A DNA stretch of 64,000 bases from Streptomyces candidus. GTDB taxonomy: Bacteria > Actinomycetota > Actinomycetes > Streptomycetales > Streptomycetaceae. The stretch covers positions 248,001-312,000 of the forward strand of contig NZ_JACHEM010000009.1 in NCBI RefSeq assembly GCF_014207445.1, read 5' to 3'. The notes under the pieces are model-generated. The model saw nothing but the letters and a program-made list of their open reading frames with translations. It did not search any database and had not been told where the DNA came from. Position numbers and translations under genes: made by a program. This document shows, in pieces, positions 49,158 to 57,958 of this stretch. The first letter of the stretch is position 1, and every line of letters begins with the position of its first letter.

Positions 49158-50870
49158 ATGGCACCCGAACCCGAGGACACCGGCGGTGGAGTGTCTGACC
49201 TGCCGGAATCGTTCGGTATGGGCGGACTTGTCGGTGACGGCCGCTACCGGCTGACCCACCGTCTCGGTCGCGGCGGCATGGCGGAGGTCTTCGCTGCGGA
49301 GGACGTACGGCTCGGCCGCACGGTCGCGGTGAAGCTGCTGCGTTCCGACCTGGCCGAGGACCCGGTCGCCAAGGCCCGCTTCACGCGCGAGGCCCAGTCG
49401 GTCGCCGGCCTCAACCACCATGCCGTGGTCGCCGTGTACGACTCCGGCGAGGACCGTATCGGCGGCAACCTCGTGCCGTACATCGTGATGGAGCTCGTCG
49501 AGGGCAACACCATCCGCGACCTGCTGCTCAACGCCGAGGCCCCGGGCCCCGAGCAGGCGCTGATCATCGTCTCCGGAGTGCTCGAAGCGCTCGCCTACAG
49601 CCACCAGCACGGCATCGTGCACCGCGACATCAAGCCCGCGAACGTGATCATCACGCACAGCGGCGCCGTCAAGGTCATGGACTTCGGCATCGCACGCGCC
49701 CTGCACGGCGTGCAGTCGACGATGACGCAGACCGGCATGGTCATGGGCACCCCGCAGTACCTCTCCCCCGAGCAGGCGCTCGGCAAGGCCGTCGACCATC
49801 GCTCCGACCTGTACGCCACGGGCTGCCTGCTGTACGAGCTGCTCGCGCTGCGGCCCCCCTTCATGGGCGAGACGCCGCTTTCGGTGGTCTACCAGCACGT
49901 GCAGGACCTCCCCGTCCCGCCCTCCGAGATGTCGGACGTGGCCCCGCCGGAGCTCGACGGCCTGGCCATGCGCGCCCTCGCGAAGGACCCGGACGACCGG
50001 TTCCAGAGCGCGGAGGAGATGCGCGGGCTGGTCCAGTACGGCCTCCAGATGCTCCAGCAGCAGGGCAGCCACACCGGCACCTGGAACACCGGCCCCGTCG
50101 TGATGCACGAGTCCGGCTACACCCCGGCGCACGGCACCGCCGCCACCGCCGCGATGGGCCACCCGCAGCACAGCGACACCTCGCAGTTCCGGCCGGGCGG
50201 CGCCATGCTCCCGCCCGGCAACCCGCACGACGGGTCCTCCTACGACGAGAGCTACGACGACCGCCGCCCGGGACGCGGCAAGGTGTGGATCTTCGCGATC
50301 CTCGCCCTGCTGGCGATCGCGGCCGGCGTGGTCTACGCGACGACGAGGGGCACCGAGGACGACGGGCCGAACCCGAACCCGACGACTGTCTCCAGCACGC
50401 CGTCCCCCACCGACGGCAGCACCCCCTCGCCCACCGGCGAGGACGAGACCCCCGGCGGGGGCGGCGAGGACACCGGCAACGGGTCCTCGACCGGCAGCAG
50501 CTCGACCGGCGGCAACCCCGTGCCCCCGCCGCCGGCCAAGAAGCCCTCGAAGACCCCTACCACGGAGCCGACCAAGGAGCCGACGGGCGATCCCACCGGC
50601 CCCGGCGGAACTCCCGGCGGCACCCCCGGCGGCGGCGTCGCCGACGGCGGCGCGGCTCCCGGCGGTGCCGCTCCGGGCGGCGCGGCTCCCGGTGGCGCCG
50701 GGGACGGCGGTGCGGCTCCCGGTGGTGCCGGGGACGGCGGCGCTGCCCCTGGTGGTGCGGCTCCCGGCGGTGCCGGGGACGGCGGTGCGGCTCCCGGCGG
50801 TGCCGGTGACGCGGGTGCCGGTGACGCCGGCGCGGCCCCGGGCGGCGCCGTGGAGGGCGCTACTCCCTGA
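49158..50870 (+). CDS. Ser/Thr protein kinase with Gly/Ala/Pro-rich extracellular tail
   Basis: A 570-residue membrane kinase. The kinase domain has LGRGGMAEVFAAEDV, Lys59, HRDIKPANVII, VMDFGIARAL and the activation loop STMTQTGMVMGTPQYLSPEQ. One transmembrane helix (about 374-392) follows. Instead of PASTA repeats the outside holds a Thr/Ser/Pro stretch and about 65 residues built of GGAAPGGAGDGG units. The tail cannot bind muropeptides as PASTA does. The ATG at 49158 follows GGCGAGGAC. It is divergent from the PASTA kinase. Confidence 0.9.
   Translation: MAPEPEDTGGGVSDLPESFGMGGLVGDGRYRLTHRLGRGGMAEVFAAEDVRLGRTVAVKLLRSDLAEDPVAKARFTREAQSVAGLNHHAVVAVYDSGEDRIGGNLVPYIVMELVEGNTIRDLLLNAEAPGPEQALIIVSGVLEALAYSHQHGIVHRDIKPANVIITHSGAVKVMDFGIARALHGVQSTMTQTGMVMGTPQYLSPEQALGKAVDHRSDLYATGCLLYELLALRPPFMGETPLSVVYQHVQDLPVPPSEMSDVAPPELDGLAMRALAKDPDDRFQSAEEMRGLVQYGLQMLQQQGSHTGTWNTGPVVMHESGYTPAHGTAATAAMGHPQHSDTSQFRPGGAMLPPGNPHDGSSYDESYDDRRPGRGKVWIFAILALLAIAAGVVYATTRGTEDDGPNPNPTTVSSTPSPTDGSTPSPTGEDETPGGGGEDTGNGSSTGSSSTGGNPVPPPPAKKPSKTPTTEPTKEPTGDPTGPGGTPGGTPGGGVADGGAAPGGAAPGGAAPGGAGDGGAAPGGAGDGGAAPGGAAPGGAGDGGAAPGGAGDAGAGDAGAAPGGAVEGATP
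50645..50840 (+). repeat. Imperfect short repeats encoding the Gly/Ala/Pro tail of the kinase
   Basis: The 3' end of the kinase gene consists of many related 12- to 27-bp units coding GGAAP, GGAGDGG and GAGDAG. Such arrays change length by slippage. Confidence 0.8.
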
Positions 50871-50953
50871 CCGGTCCGTCGCCGTACGGACGCGGTCGCG
50901 GACAACCGGACCGAGGGGGCCGCGGACGAGCGGAGTGCCCGGTCGCCGGGGCC

Positions 50954-52054
50954 TCACCCCGCGAAGGCGTCCAGCACTGCCTCGTACTCCGCGGTCCACC
51001 AGACCGCCAGGGCCGACACCGCAGGAAACTGCGGGTCGGCCCTTCGGTCGTGCAGCTGGTAGCGCCAGCGCAGTATCCAGAAGTCGTTGAGCCGCTCCCA
51101 CCACACCCGGTGCACGGCGGCGGCCAGCTCGTCCTCCCCCGCGCCCGCCGTGCGGCGGTACGCGCGCGCGTACGCGCGTGCCTTGTCCAGCTCCAGGCGG
51201 CCGTCCGGCCGTACGAAGAAGATGGCGGCCGCACGTACCGCCTCCTCCGCACGCGGCTGCACCGCGAGCCGGTCCCAGTCGACGATCGCCGCGGGCTCGG
51301 CGTCCCGGTAGAGCAGGTTGAGCGGGTGGAAGTCGCCGTGCACCCAACCAGTGGCCGGCTCGGCGCCCGTCGGCGGTCGCCGGTGCGCGTGCCGCTCCAG
51401 AAGGACGCGGCGCTCCAGGAGGCGGTGTTCGGCCAGTAGGTCGAAGGCGTCACGGGGGTGCCGGCGACGGGCCAGCAGGAGCAGCTCGTCGATCGTCTCG
51501 AAGGTGTCGAGGGGGTCCGCGCTCATCAGCCCGCCGTCGCGGCCCGCTTCGGACTCCATGACCTGGTCCAGGCAGGTGTGCACGACGCCCAGGAGGGCGC
51601 CCAGACGCAGTGACTCGATCGCGGTGAGCTGGGCGCCGTCGCGGTGCCTGCCGTCGACCCAGGGGTGCAGGGCGTAGCAGCGCCCGCCGATCACGGCGAC
51701 GGTGTCGCCGCGGGTGTCCGCGACGGGCGGGGCGACCGGCACGCCCAGTTCCTTCAGGCGTTGGGTGGCCCGGTGCTGGCGGGCGATGGCGGTCCGGTCG
51801 CCGTCGAGGTGGTGCTTGAGGAAGTAGTCGCCGCGGGTGGTGGCAAGCCGGAACCCGTGGTTGAGCAGGCCCTGGGCGACCCGCACGCAGGACAGTGGCT
51901 TTCCCGGGGCGGCGTACCGGCGCAGCAGTTCACCGACCGGCGGGGCGGGCGCGGCGGCCGTGTGCGCGGTCGGGGTGCGTGCCGTGCGTACGGGCGTGGT
52001 CGCTTCGTTCGCGGGCTCGGCCGGTGCGGGGGCGGGTGCGGAGGGGCGCGGCAC
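50954..52054 (-). CDS. Aminoglycoside phosphotransferase-fold kinase
   Basis: A 366-residue APH-family protein. GWVHGDFHPLNLLY is the catalytic HGDxHxxN motif and AIVDWDRLAVQPRAEE holds the metal-binding Asp. LNHGFRLATTRGDYFLKHH corresponds to the ATP-binding lysine region. The substrate could be a sugar, amine or antibiotic. The first 40 residues are Pro/Ala-rich, so the true start may be further in than the GTG at 52054. It ends convergent with the plus-strand kinase gene. Confidence 0.82.
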   Translation of the reverse strand: MPRPSAPAPAPAEPANEATTPVRTARTPTAHTAAAPAPPVGELLRRYAAPGKPLSCVRVAQGLLNHGFRLATTRGDYFLKHHLDGDRTAIARQHRATQRLKELGVPVAPPVADTRGDTVAVIGGRCYALHPWVDGRHRDGAQLTAIESLRLGALLGVVHTCLDQVMESEAGRDGGLMSADPLDTFETIDELLLLARRRHPRDAFDLLAEHRLLERRVLLERHAHRRPPTGAEPATGWVHGDFHPLNLLYRDAEPAAIVDWDRLAVQPRAEEAVRAAAIFFVRPDGRLELDKARAYARAYRRTAGAGEDELAAAVHRVWWERLNDFWILRWRYQLHDRRADPQFPAVSALAVWWTAEYEAVLDAFAG

Positions 52055-52089
52055 CCGGCAGATGTTAGATCACCAGCGACAGTGCGGTG

Positions 52090-52527
52090 TCACACCGTGT
52101 GCTGGAGCTGCCGCGGCACGGAGCCCTCCATGGAGTGCACCAGGTAGAACTGCGGGTCGATCCGCATGTGGACGGGCTCGAACGGCCGCCCTTCGATCAG
52201 CGCGGGGCCGGACCCGAAGAGTTCCAGTTCGGCGTCGGTCGGCTCCACGATCCGGGCCTCACCGGTGGCCTGGACGGACCACAGCACGCTCGCGCCGGAG
52301 TTGAAGTTGTCGGCCTCGTAGGCGACCACACTGCCGTTGCACGCCTCGTGGTACCCGTACCCGGCGTGCATGCACAGCAGGAGCGTGCCGTCGGTGACGA
52401 CATGGCGTGCCACGGCCAGGAACGGCAGCGCGCGCATGCTGGTGGCGACCCTGCCGTACGGGACGGAGGTCAGCAGCTCGATGGCACGGAGCCTGTTGGT
52501 GTGGGGCATGCGTTCACTCTGCGCCAT
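52090..52527 (-). CDS. Pyridoxamine 5'-phosphate oxidase-like FMN split-barrel protein
   Basis: A 145-residue protein. RVATSMRALPFLAVARHVVTDGTLLLCMHAGYGYHEACNGSVVAYEAD shows the alternating strand pattern of flavin/F420 split barrels. A second ATG at 52509 (MPHTNRL) is also possible. It might use FMN, haem or F420; the substrate is unknown. It lies 35 bp upstream of the APH-fold gene on the same strand. Confidence 0.7.
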   Translation of the reverse strand: MAQSERMPHTNRLRAIELLTSVPYGRVATSMRALPFLAVARHVVTDGTLLLCMHAGYGYHEACNGSVVAYEADNFNSGASVLWSVQATGEARIVEPTDAELELFGSGPALIEGRPFEPVHMRIDPQFYLVHSMEGSVPRQLQHTV

Positions 52528-52627
52528 CCACGGGGCGCCCCAAAAGAGACCTAGGTCCCGAGATGGGTCACAAAAACGCCTGATCAGGGGAGTGCGGTGC
52601 GGACGGCGACGCGCGTGAACCGGCTGG

Positions 52628-53290
52628 TCAGCGGCGTTCTTCCGCCTGCATCCGGGCCACGTAGGCGGCAGCCTGCGAGCGCCTTTCCATGCCGAGCTTG
52701 GAGAGCAGGCTGGAGACGTAGTTCTTGATCGTCTTTTCGGCGAGGTGCAGGCGTTCGCCGATCACCCGGTTGGTGAGACCCTCGCCGATCAGGTCGAGGA
52801 TCTTGCGTTCCTGCTCGGTGAGGTTGGCGAGCCGCTGGTCACCCTTGGCGTTGTTGCCGGCCCGCAGGCGCTCCAGGACGCGGGCGGTGGCCACCGGGTC
52901 GAGAAGGGACTTGCCCGCCGCCACGTCCCGCACGGCCGAGAGAAGTTCACTGCCGCGGATCGCCTTGAGGACATAGCCGGACGCACCGGCCATGATCGCG
53001 TCGAAAAGGGCCTCGTCGTCCGCGAAGGAAGTGAGCATCAGACATTTGATGTCCTCGTTCTGCGAACGGACTTCGCGGCAGACCTCCACACCGCTGCCGT
53101 CCGGCAGCCGCACGTCGAGCACGGCTACGTCAGGACGGGTCGCAGGGATCCTGACCAGGGCATCTGCTGCTGTTCCGGCTTCTCCGACGACTTCGATGTC
53201 GTCCTCGACGGAGAGCAATTCGTGGACGCCACGCCTGACGACTTCGTGGTCATCAAGAAGGAAAACGGTGATTTTGCCTGTTTCGCGCAC
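52628..53290 (-). CDS. NarL/DevR-type response regulator (no kinase nearby)
   Basis: A 220-residue response regulator. The receiver has FLLDDHE, the phosphoacceptor Asp59 (VAVLDVRLPDG) and the conserved Ser/Thr and Lys switch residues (LMLTSFADD, GYVLKAIRG). The LuxR-type helix-turn-helix is LTEQERKILDLIGEGLTNRVIGERLHLAEKTIKNYVSSLLSKLGM. No sensor kinase is encoded next to it, so it is an orphan. The GTG at 53290 follows GAGGATG. It resembles DevR/DosR dormancy regulators, and it is divergent from bkdABC. Confidence 0.9.
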   Translation of the reverse strand: MRETGKITVFLLDDHEVVRRGVHELLSVEDDIEVVGEAGTAADALVRIPATRPDVAVLDVRLPDGSGVEVCREVRSQNEDIKCLMLTSFADDEALFDAIMAGASGYVLKAIRGSELLSAVRDVAAGKSLLDPVATARVLERLRAGNNAKGDQRLANLTEQERKILDLIGEGLTNRVIGERLHLAEKTIKNYVSSLLSKLGMERRSQAAAYVARMQAEERR

Positions 53291-53618
53291 GGCGCCATCC
53301 TCACATACGAACTCTTCCCGTGCCCGAGGTGACCGGGATAACGTTCCCCTGTTCCGGCGGCCCGCAAGGCTCTGACCAGTGCTTGTTCCCCCTTTTCTCG
53401 ATTTACTTGGAAATCCAAGCAAAATCGCAGGTCAAACGGGGTTTCGCAGTTATGCGAAGCACTGGGTAACGTTCTTTTGACAGGGCGCTCGCCGGGGCAC
53501 CTGTCACGCCCTGTCCCGGCCGAGCCGCACCCACCCCGTGCGCGGGTACGGGCACAGGGCGAGCCGCACTGGTCATCCCGGCAGACCCCGGGGGCCGGAC
53601 CGACGGAGGAGCACGCAC
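53291..53618. promoter_or_regulatory. Divergent response regulator/bkdABC control region with two palindromes
   Basis: CTTGGA-AA-TCCAAG (53406-53419) and TTCGCA-GTTA-TGCGAA (53443-53458) are perfect inverted repeats in this 328-bp gap. A consensus TTGACA lies at 53477-53482 but no clear -10 follows. Either palindrome could bind an Lrp-type or other repressor of bkdA. Confidence 0.5.
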
Positions 53619-54782
53619 GTGACCGTGGAGAGCACTGCCGCGCGCAAACCGCGCCGCAGCAGCGGAGCAGGCACCAAGCGCGCCAGCGCCAAGAAGACGC
53701 CGCAGGCCCCCGACGAGCCGCAGCTGGTTCAGCTGCTGACGCCCGAGGGCGAGCGGGTCACGCACCCGGACTACGAGATCGACCTGACCGCCGACGAGCT
53801 GCGCGGGCTGTACCGGGACATGGTCCTCACCCGCCGCTTCGACGCCGAGGCGACCTCGCTCCAGCGCCAGGGCGAGCTGGGTCTGTGGGCCTCGCTGCTC
53901 GGCCAGGAGGCCGCGCAGATCGGCTCGGGACGCGCCCTGCGCGACGACGACTACGTCTTCCCGACGTACCGCGAGCACGGTGTGGCTTGGTGCCGCGGCG
54001 TGGACCCGACGAACCTGCTGGGCATGTTCCGCGGGGTCAACCACGGCGGCTGGGACCCCAACAGCAACAACTTCCACCTGTACACGATCGTCATCGGCTC
54101 GCAGACCCTGCACGCCACCGGCTACGCCATGGGTGTCGCCAAGGACGGTGCGGACTCGGCCGTGATCGCGTACTTCGGCGACGGCGCGTCCTCCCAGGGC
54201 GACGTCGCTGAATCGTTCACCTTCTCGGCGGTCTACAACGCGCCGGTGGTGTTCTTCTGCCAGAACAACCAGTGGGCGATCTCCGAGCCCACCGAGAAGC
54301 AGATGCGCGTGCCGCTCTACCAGCGCGCCCAGGGCTTCGGCTTCCCCGGCGTGCGCGTCGACGGCAACGACGTCCTCGCCTGCCTGGCCGTCACCAAGTC
54401 CGCCCTGGAGCGGGCCCGCCGCGGCGAGGGACCCACCCTGGTGGAGGCGTTCACCTACCGGATGGGCGCGCACACCACCACCGACGACCCGACGCGGTAC
54501 CGGGCCGACGAGGAGCGCGAGGCGTGGAAGGCCAAGGACCCGATCCTGCGCGTCCGCACCTACCTGGAGAACCAGGGTCTGGCCGACGCCGCCTTCTTCG
54601 AGGAGACGGAGGCCGAGAGCGAGGCCCTCGGGAAGCGGGTCCGTGAGGCGGTGCGTTCGATGCCCGACCCCGACACCATGGCGATCTTCGAGAACGTCTA
54701 CGCGGACGGGCACGCGCTCGTCGACGAGGAGCGCGCCCAGTTCGCCGCCTACCGGGCGTCGTTCGCCGAGGAGGGCAAGTAG
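53619..54782 (+). CDS. bkdA: Branched-chain 2-oxoacid dehydrogenase E1 alpha subunit
   Basis: A 387-residue E1 alpha. The TPP motif reads FGDGASSQGDVAESFTFSAVYNAPVVFFCQNNQWAIS. LWASLLGQEAAQIGSGRAL and YVFPTYREHG are family blocks. A basic Lys/Arg/Ala head of about 30 residues is extra. The GTG at 53619 follows GGAGGA. It heads the second branched-chain dehydrogenase operon and parallels bkdF 21 kb away. Confidence 0.92.
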   Translation: MTVESTAARKPRRSSGAGTKRASAKKTPQAPDEPQLVQLLTPEGERVTHPDYEIDLTADELRGLYRDMVLTRRFDAEATSLQRQGELGLWASLLGQEAAQIGSGRALRDDDYVFPTYREHGVAWCRGVDPTNLLGMFRGVNHGGWDPNSNNFHLYTIVIGSQTLHATGYAMGVAKDGADSAVIAYFGDGASSQGDVAESFTFSAVYNAPVVFFCQNNQWAISEPTEKQMRVPLYQRAQGFGFPGVRVDGNDVLACLAVTKSALERARRGEGPTLVEAFTYRMGAHTTTDDPTRYRADEEREAWKAKDPILRVRTYLENQGLADAAFFEETEAESEALGKRVREAVRSMPDPDTMAIFENVYADGHALVDEERAQFAAYRASFAEEGK

Positions 54783-54784
54783 CC

Positions 54785-55765
54785 ATGGCCGTGAAGAAGC
54801 TTCCGATCGCCAAGGCGATCAACGAGTCCCTGCGCAAGGCGCTGGAGACCGACCCCAAGGTCCTCGTCATGGGCGAGGACGTCGGTCAGCTGGGCGGGGT
54901 CTTCCGGGTCACCGACGGCCTGTTCAAGGACTTCGGCGAGGGCCGGGTCATCGACACCCCGCTCGCCGAGTCCGGCATCGTGGGTACGGCCATCGGACTG
55001 GCGCTGCGCGGCTACCGGCCGGTGGTGGAGATCCAGTTCGACGGGTTCGTGTTCCCGGCGTACGACCAGATCGTCACGCAGCTCGCAAAGATGCACGCCC
55101 GCTCGCTCGGCAAGATCAAGCTGCCGGTCGTCATCCGCATCCCGTACGGCGGCGGCATCGGCGCGGTGGAGCACCACAGCGAGTCGCCCGAGGCGCTGTT
55201 CGCCCACGTCGCGGGCCTGAAGATCGTCTCGCCGTCCGACGCGTCCGACGCGTACTGGATGCTGCAGCAGGCCATCCAGGGCGACGACCCGGTGATCTTC
55301 TTCGAGCCGAAACGGCGCTACTGGGACAAGGGGGAGGTCGACTTCGACGCGATCCCCGCCCCCCTGCACAGCGCCCGCGTGGAGCGCGCGGGCACGGACC
55401 TCACGCTCGTCGCGTACGGGCCGATGGTCAAGGTCTGCAAGGAGGCGGCGGCGGCCGCCGCCGACGAGGGCAAGTCGGTCGAGGTCCTGGACCTGCGGTC
55501 GATGTCCCCGATCGACTTCGACACCATCCAGGCCTCCGTCGAGAAGACGCGACGCCTGGTCGTCGTGCACGAGGCGCCGGTCTTCTACGGAGCGGGCGCG
55601 GAGATCGCCGCCCGGATCACCGAGCGCTGCTTCTACCACCTGGAGGCACCGGTGCTGAGGGTCGGCGGGTATCACGCGCCGTATCCGCCGGCGCGCCTGG
55701 AGGAGGAGTACCTGCCGGGTCTGGACCGGGTGCTCGACGCCGTCGACCGCTCGCTCGCGTACTGA
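54785..55765 (+). CDS. bkdB: Branched-chain 2-oxoacid dehydrogenase E1 beta subunit
   Basis: A 326-residue E1 beta. LVMGEDVGQLGGVFRVTDGL, IPYGGGIGAVEHHSESPEA and VVHEAPVFYGAGAEIAARI are family blocks. It starts two bases after the bkdA stop and forms the alpha2beta2 E1. The sequence is close to bkdG (for example the GEDVG and IPYGGGIG blocks), which supports an old operon duplication. Confidence 0.92.
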   Translation: MAVKKLPIAKAINESLRKALETDPKVLVMGEDVGQLGGVFRVTDGLFKDFGEGRVIDTPLAESGIVGTAIGLALRGYRPVVEIQFDGFVFPAYDQIVTQLAKMHARSLGKIKLPVVIRIPYGGGIGAVEHHSESPEALFAHVAGLKIVSPSDASDAYWMLQQAIQGDDPVIFFEPKRRYWDKGEVDFDAIPAPLHSARVERAGTDLTLVAYGPMVKVCKEAAAAAADEGKSVEVLDLRSMSPIDFDTIQASVEKTRRLVVVHEAPVFYGAGAEIAARITERCFYHLEAPVLRVGGYHAPYPPARLEEEYLPGLDRVLDAVDRSLAY

Positions 55766-55778
55766 AGGGGCCGACCAC

Positions 55779-57239
55779 ATGACGACTACCGACACTTCCG
55801 CCCGGTACCGCGAGTTCAAGCTGCCCGACGTGGGCGAGGGCCTCACCGAGGCCGAGATCCTCAAGTGGTACGTCCAGCCCGGTGACACCGTCACCGACGG
55901 CCAGATCGTGTGCGAGATCGAGACCGCCAAGGCGGCCGTGGAACTGCCCATCCCGTACGACGGCGTGGTGCACGAGCTGCGCTTCGAGGAGGGTGTGACG
56001 GTCGATGTCGGCACCCCGATCATCACCGTCGACGTGGCGCCGGGCACCGCCGCCCCCGAGGCTCCGGCCGCACCCGAACCGGTGGCGTCCCCGGTGGCGG
56101 CCGAGCTGGCTGCCGGCGACGACGCTCCGGCGGGCCGTCAGCCGGTCCTGGTCGGGTACGGCGTCTCCGAGTCCTCCACCAAGCGCCGCGCCCGTAAGTC
56201 GGACGCGCCCGCACCGGAGAAGGCGGCCTACTCCGCCGCCGTCCAGGCCGAGCTGAACGGGGCCCCGGCAGCCGTGGAGGAGCGCACGCGTCCGCTCGCC
56301 AAGCCTCCCGTGCGCAAGCTGGCCAAGGACCTCGGCATCGACCTGGCGTCGGTCACGCCGACCGGCCCCGGCGGGGTCGTCACCCGCGAGGACGTGCACG
56401 CGGCGGCGACGCCCGCGCCCACCGCACCCGTCGCCGACGATGTTTCACGTGAAACGGCCGGGCGTGCGAAGTCCGGGCGCGAGACGGCCGCACGGGCAGC
56501 GGCCGACGGACCGGGAAGCACCCTTCGGGAGGACACGGCACGGGAAATCCGCATCCCGATCAAGGGCGTCCGCAAGGCCACCGCCGCAGCCATGGTGAAC
56601 AGCGCCTTCACCGCCCCGCACGTCACCGAGTTCATCACCCTCGACGTGACGCGCACGATGAAGCTGGTCGCCGACCTCAAACAGGACCCGGACATGGCCG
56701 GTCTGCGGGTCAACCCGCTGCTGCTCGTCGCCAAGGCGCTCCTCGTCGCCATCAAGCGCAACCCGGGCGTCAACGCCGCCTGGGACGAGGCGAACCAGGA
56801 GATCGTGCAGAAGAGCTACGTGAACCTGGGCATCGCCGCGGCCACCCCGCGCGGTCTGATCGTGCCGAACATCAAGGACGCCCACGCCAAAACCCTGCCC
56901 GAACTGGCGTCCGCCCTCGGTGATCTGGTCGCCACCGCCCGTGAGGGCAAGACCTCGCCGGCAGCCATGCAGGGCGGCACGGTGACCATCACCAACGTCG
57001 GCGTCTTCGGCGTCGACACCGGTACGCCGATTCTCAACCCGGGCGAGTCCGCGATTCTCGCGGTCGGTGCGATCAAGCTCCAGCCCTGGGTCCACAAGGG
57101 CAAGGTCAAGGCCCGCCAGGTCACCACCCTGGCGCTGTCCTTCGACCACCGTCTGGTCGACGGCGAACTCGGCTCCAAGGTGCTGGCCGACACCGCGGCC
57201 GTCCTGGAGCACCCCAAGCGCCTCATCACCTGGGCGTAG
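55779..57239 (+). CDS. bkdC: Dihydrolipoyl acyltransferase E2 (branched-chain)
   Basis: A 486-residue E2. The lipoyl domain has Lys51 (IETAKAAVEL). The peripheral subunit-binding domain is PPVRKLAKDLGIDLASVTPTG. The catalytic domain ends FDHRLVDG (His457). The linker after the binding domain is encoded partly by an exact parS site (DDVSRETAG). No E3 gene is present here. A 14-bp hairpin ends the operon. Confidence 0.92.
   Translation: MTTTDTSARYREFKLPDVGEGLTEAEILKWYVQPGDTVTDGQIVCEIETAKAAVELPIPYDGVVHELRFEEGVTVDVGTPIITVDVAPGTAAPEAPAAPEPVASPVAAELAAGDDAPAGRQPVLVGYGVSESSTKRRARKSDAPAPEKAAYSAAVQAELNGAPAAVEERTRPLAKPPVRKLAKDLGIDLASVTPTGPGGVVTREDVHAAATPAPTAPVADDVSRETAGRAKSGRETAARAAADGPGSTLREDTAREIRIPIKGVRKATAAAMVNSAFTAPHVTEFITLDVTRTMKLVADLKQDPDMAGLRVNPLLLVAKALLVAIKRNPGVNAAWDEANQEIVQKSYVNLGIAAATPRGLIVPNIKDAHAKTLPELASALGDLVATAREGKTSPAAMQGGTVTITNVGVFGVDTGTPILNPGESAILAVGAIKLQPWVHKGKVKARQVTTLALSFDHRLVDGELGSKVLADTAAVLEHPKRLITWA
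56442..56455. other. parS: parS site (exact) inside the bkdC coding sequence
   Basis: Exact GTTTCACGTGAAAC, read in frame as V-S-R-E-T within a flexible E2 linker, where sequence is free to vary. Confidence 0.9.
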
Positions 57240-57249
57240 ACAGCGGCAG

Positions 57250-57286
57250 GAAGAAGACCCGTCGGCATCGCGGACGGGTCTTCTTC
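57250..57286 (+). terminator. Intrinsic terminator of bkdABC
   Basis: The arms 57250-57263 and 57273-57286 are perfectly complementary with a 9-nt loop. The 3' arm itself ends in a T-rich run (TCTTCTTCTT). Confidence 0.88.
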
Positions 57287-57316
57287 TTGCACCTCTGTTG
57301 TATCTATGCTGTGCGC

Positions 57317-57958
57317 ATGCCTGCCGCACCCCCCGCCGCCGAACGCGTCTACGCCCATATCAAGAGGGGCGTTCTCGACCGCAGCTACGAGGGCGGAACG
57401 CTCCTCACCGAAGGCCATCTCGCCGAAGCCGTGGGGGTCTCGCGCACCCCGGTCAGGGAAGCGCTGCTGCGCCTCGAAGTGGAAGGGCTGATCAAGCTCT
57501 ACCCGAAGAAGGGCGCCCTGGTGCTGGCCGTCTCCGCACAGGAGATCGCGGACGTCGTCGAGACCCGGCTGCTGGTCGAGGAGTTCGCCGTACGCAAGGC
57601 CGTACCGGCGTCGCCCCGGCTGATCGCCCGGCTCGAAGAGCTCTTGGCCGAGCAGCAGCGGCGTGCCCTCGCGGGGGACCTGGCGGAGGTGGCCGACACC
57701 GATCGCCGCTTCCACGCGGAGATCGTCCGCAACGCCGGGAACCAGATCCTCTCCCGCCTCTACGACCAGATGCGCGACCGTCAGCTGCGGATGGGCGTCG
57801 CCGTGATGGAAGCCCATCCGGACCGCATCGCGCTCAACATCACCGAGCACGCCGAGATACTGGACGCGATCAGGGCGGGGGACGCGGACGCCGCCGCGGC
57901 CTGCGTGCACCGGCACGTCAGCCGGGTCAAAGTGCTCGTCAGGGGGGACGGCCGATGA
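57317..57958 (+). CDS. GntR-family (FCD) transcriptional regulator
   Basis: A 213-residue regulator. The winged helix covers residues 8-75 (YAHIKRGVLDRSYEGGTLLTEGHLAEAVGVSRTPVREALLRL), followed by an all-helical FCD ligand domain with ETRLLVEEFAVRKAV, DTDRRFHAEIVRNAGN and EHAEILDAI; Asp and His residues there usually bind a metal and a carboxylate. The ATG at 57317 has no good ribosome site and may be leaderless. It overlaps the MFS gene by 4 bp. Confidence 0.88.
   Translation: MPAAPPAAERVYAHIKRGVLDRSYEGGTLLTEGHLAEAVGVSRTPVREALLRLEVEGLIKLYPKKGALVLAVSAQEIADVVETRLLVEEFAVRKAVPASPRLIARLEELLAEQQRRALAGDLAEVADTDRRFHAEIVRNAGNQILSRLYDQMRDRQLRMGVAVMEAHPDRIALNITEHAEILDAIRAGDADAAAACVHRHVSRVKVLVRGDGR

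Noticed and set aside
50645..50840. CRISPR-like array
   Set aside because: Repeats are contiguous, imperfect and in frame with the kinase gene; no spacers.
49065..51347. 760-codon minus-strand frame over the plus-strand kinase
   Set aside because: Composed of Gly/Arg/Ala noise opposite a complete kinase domain.
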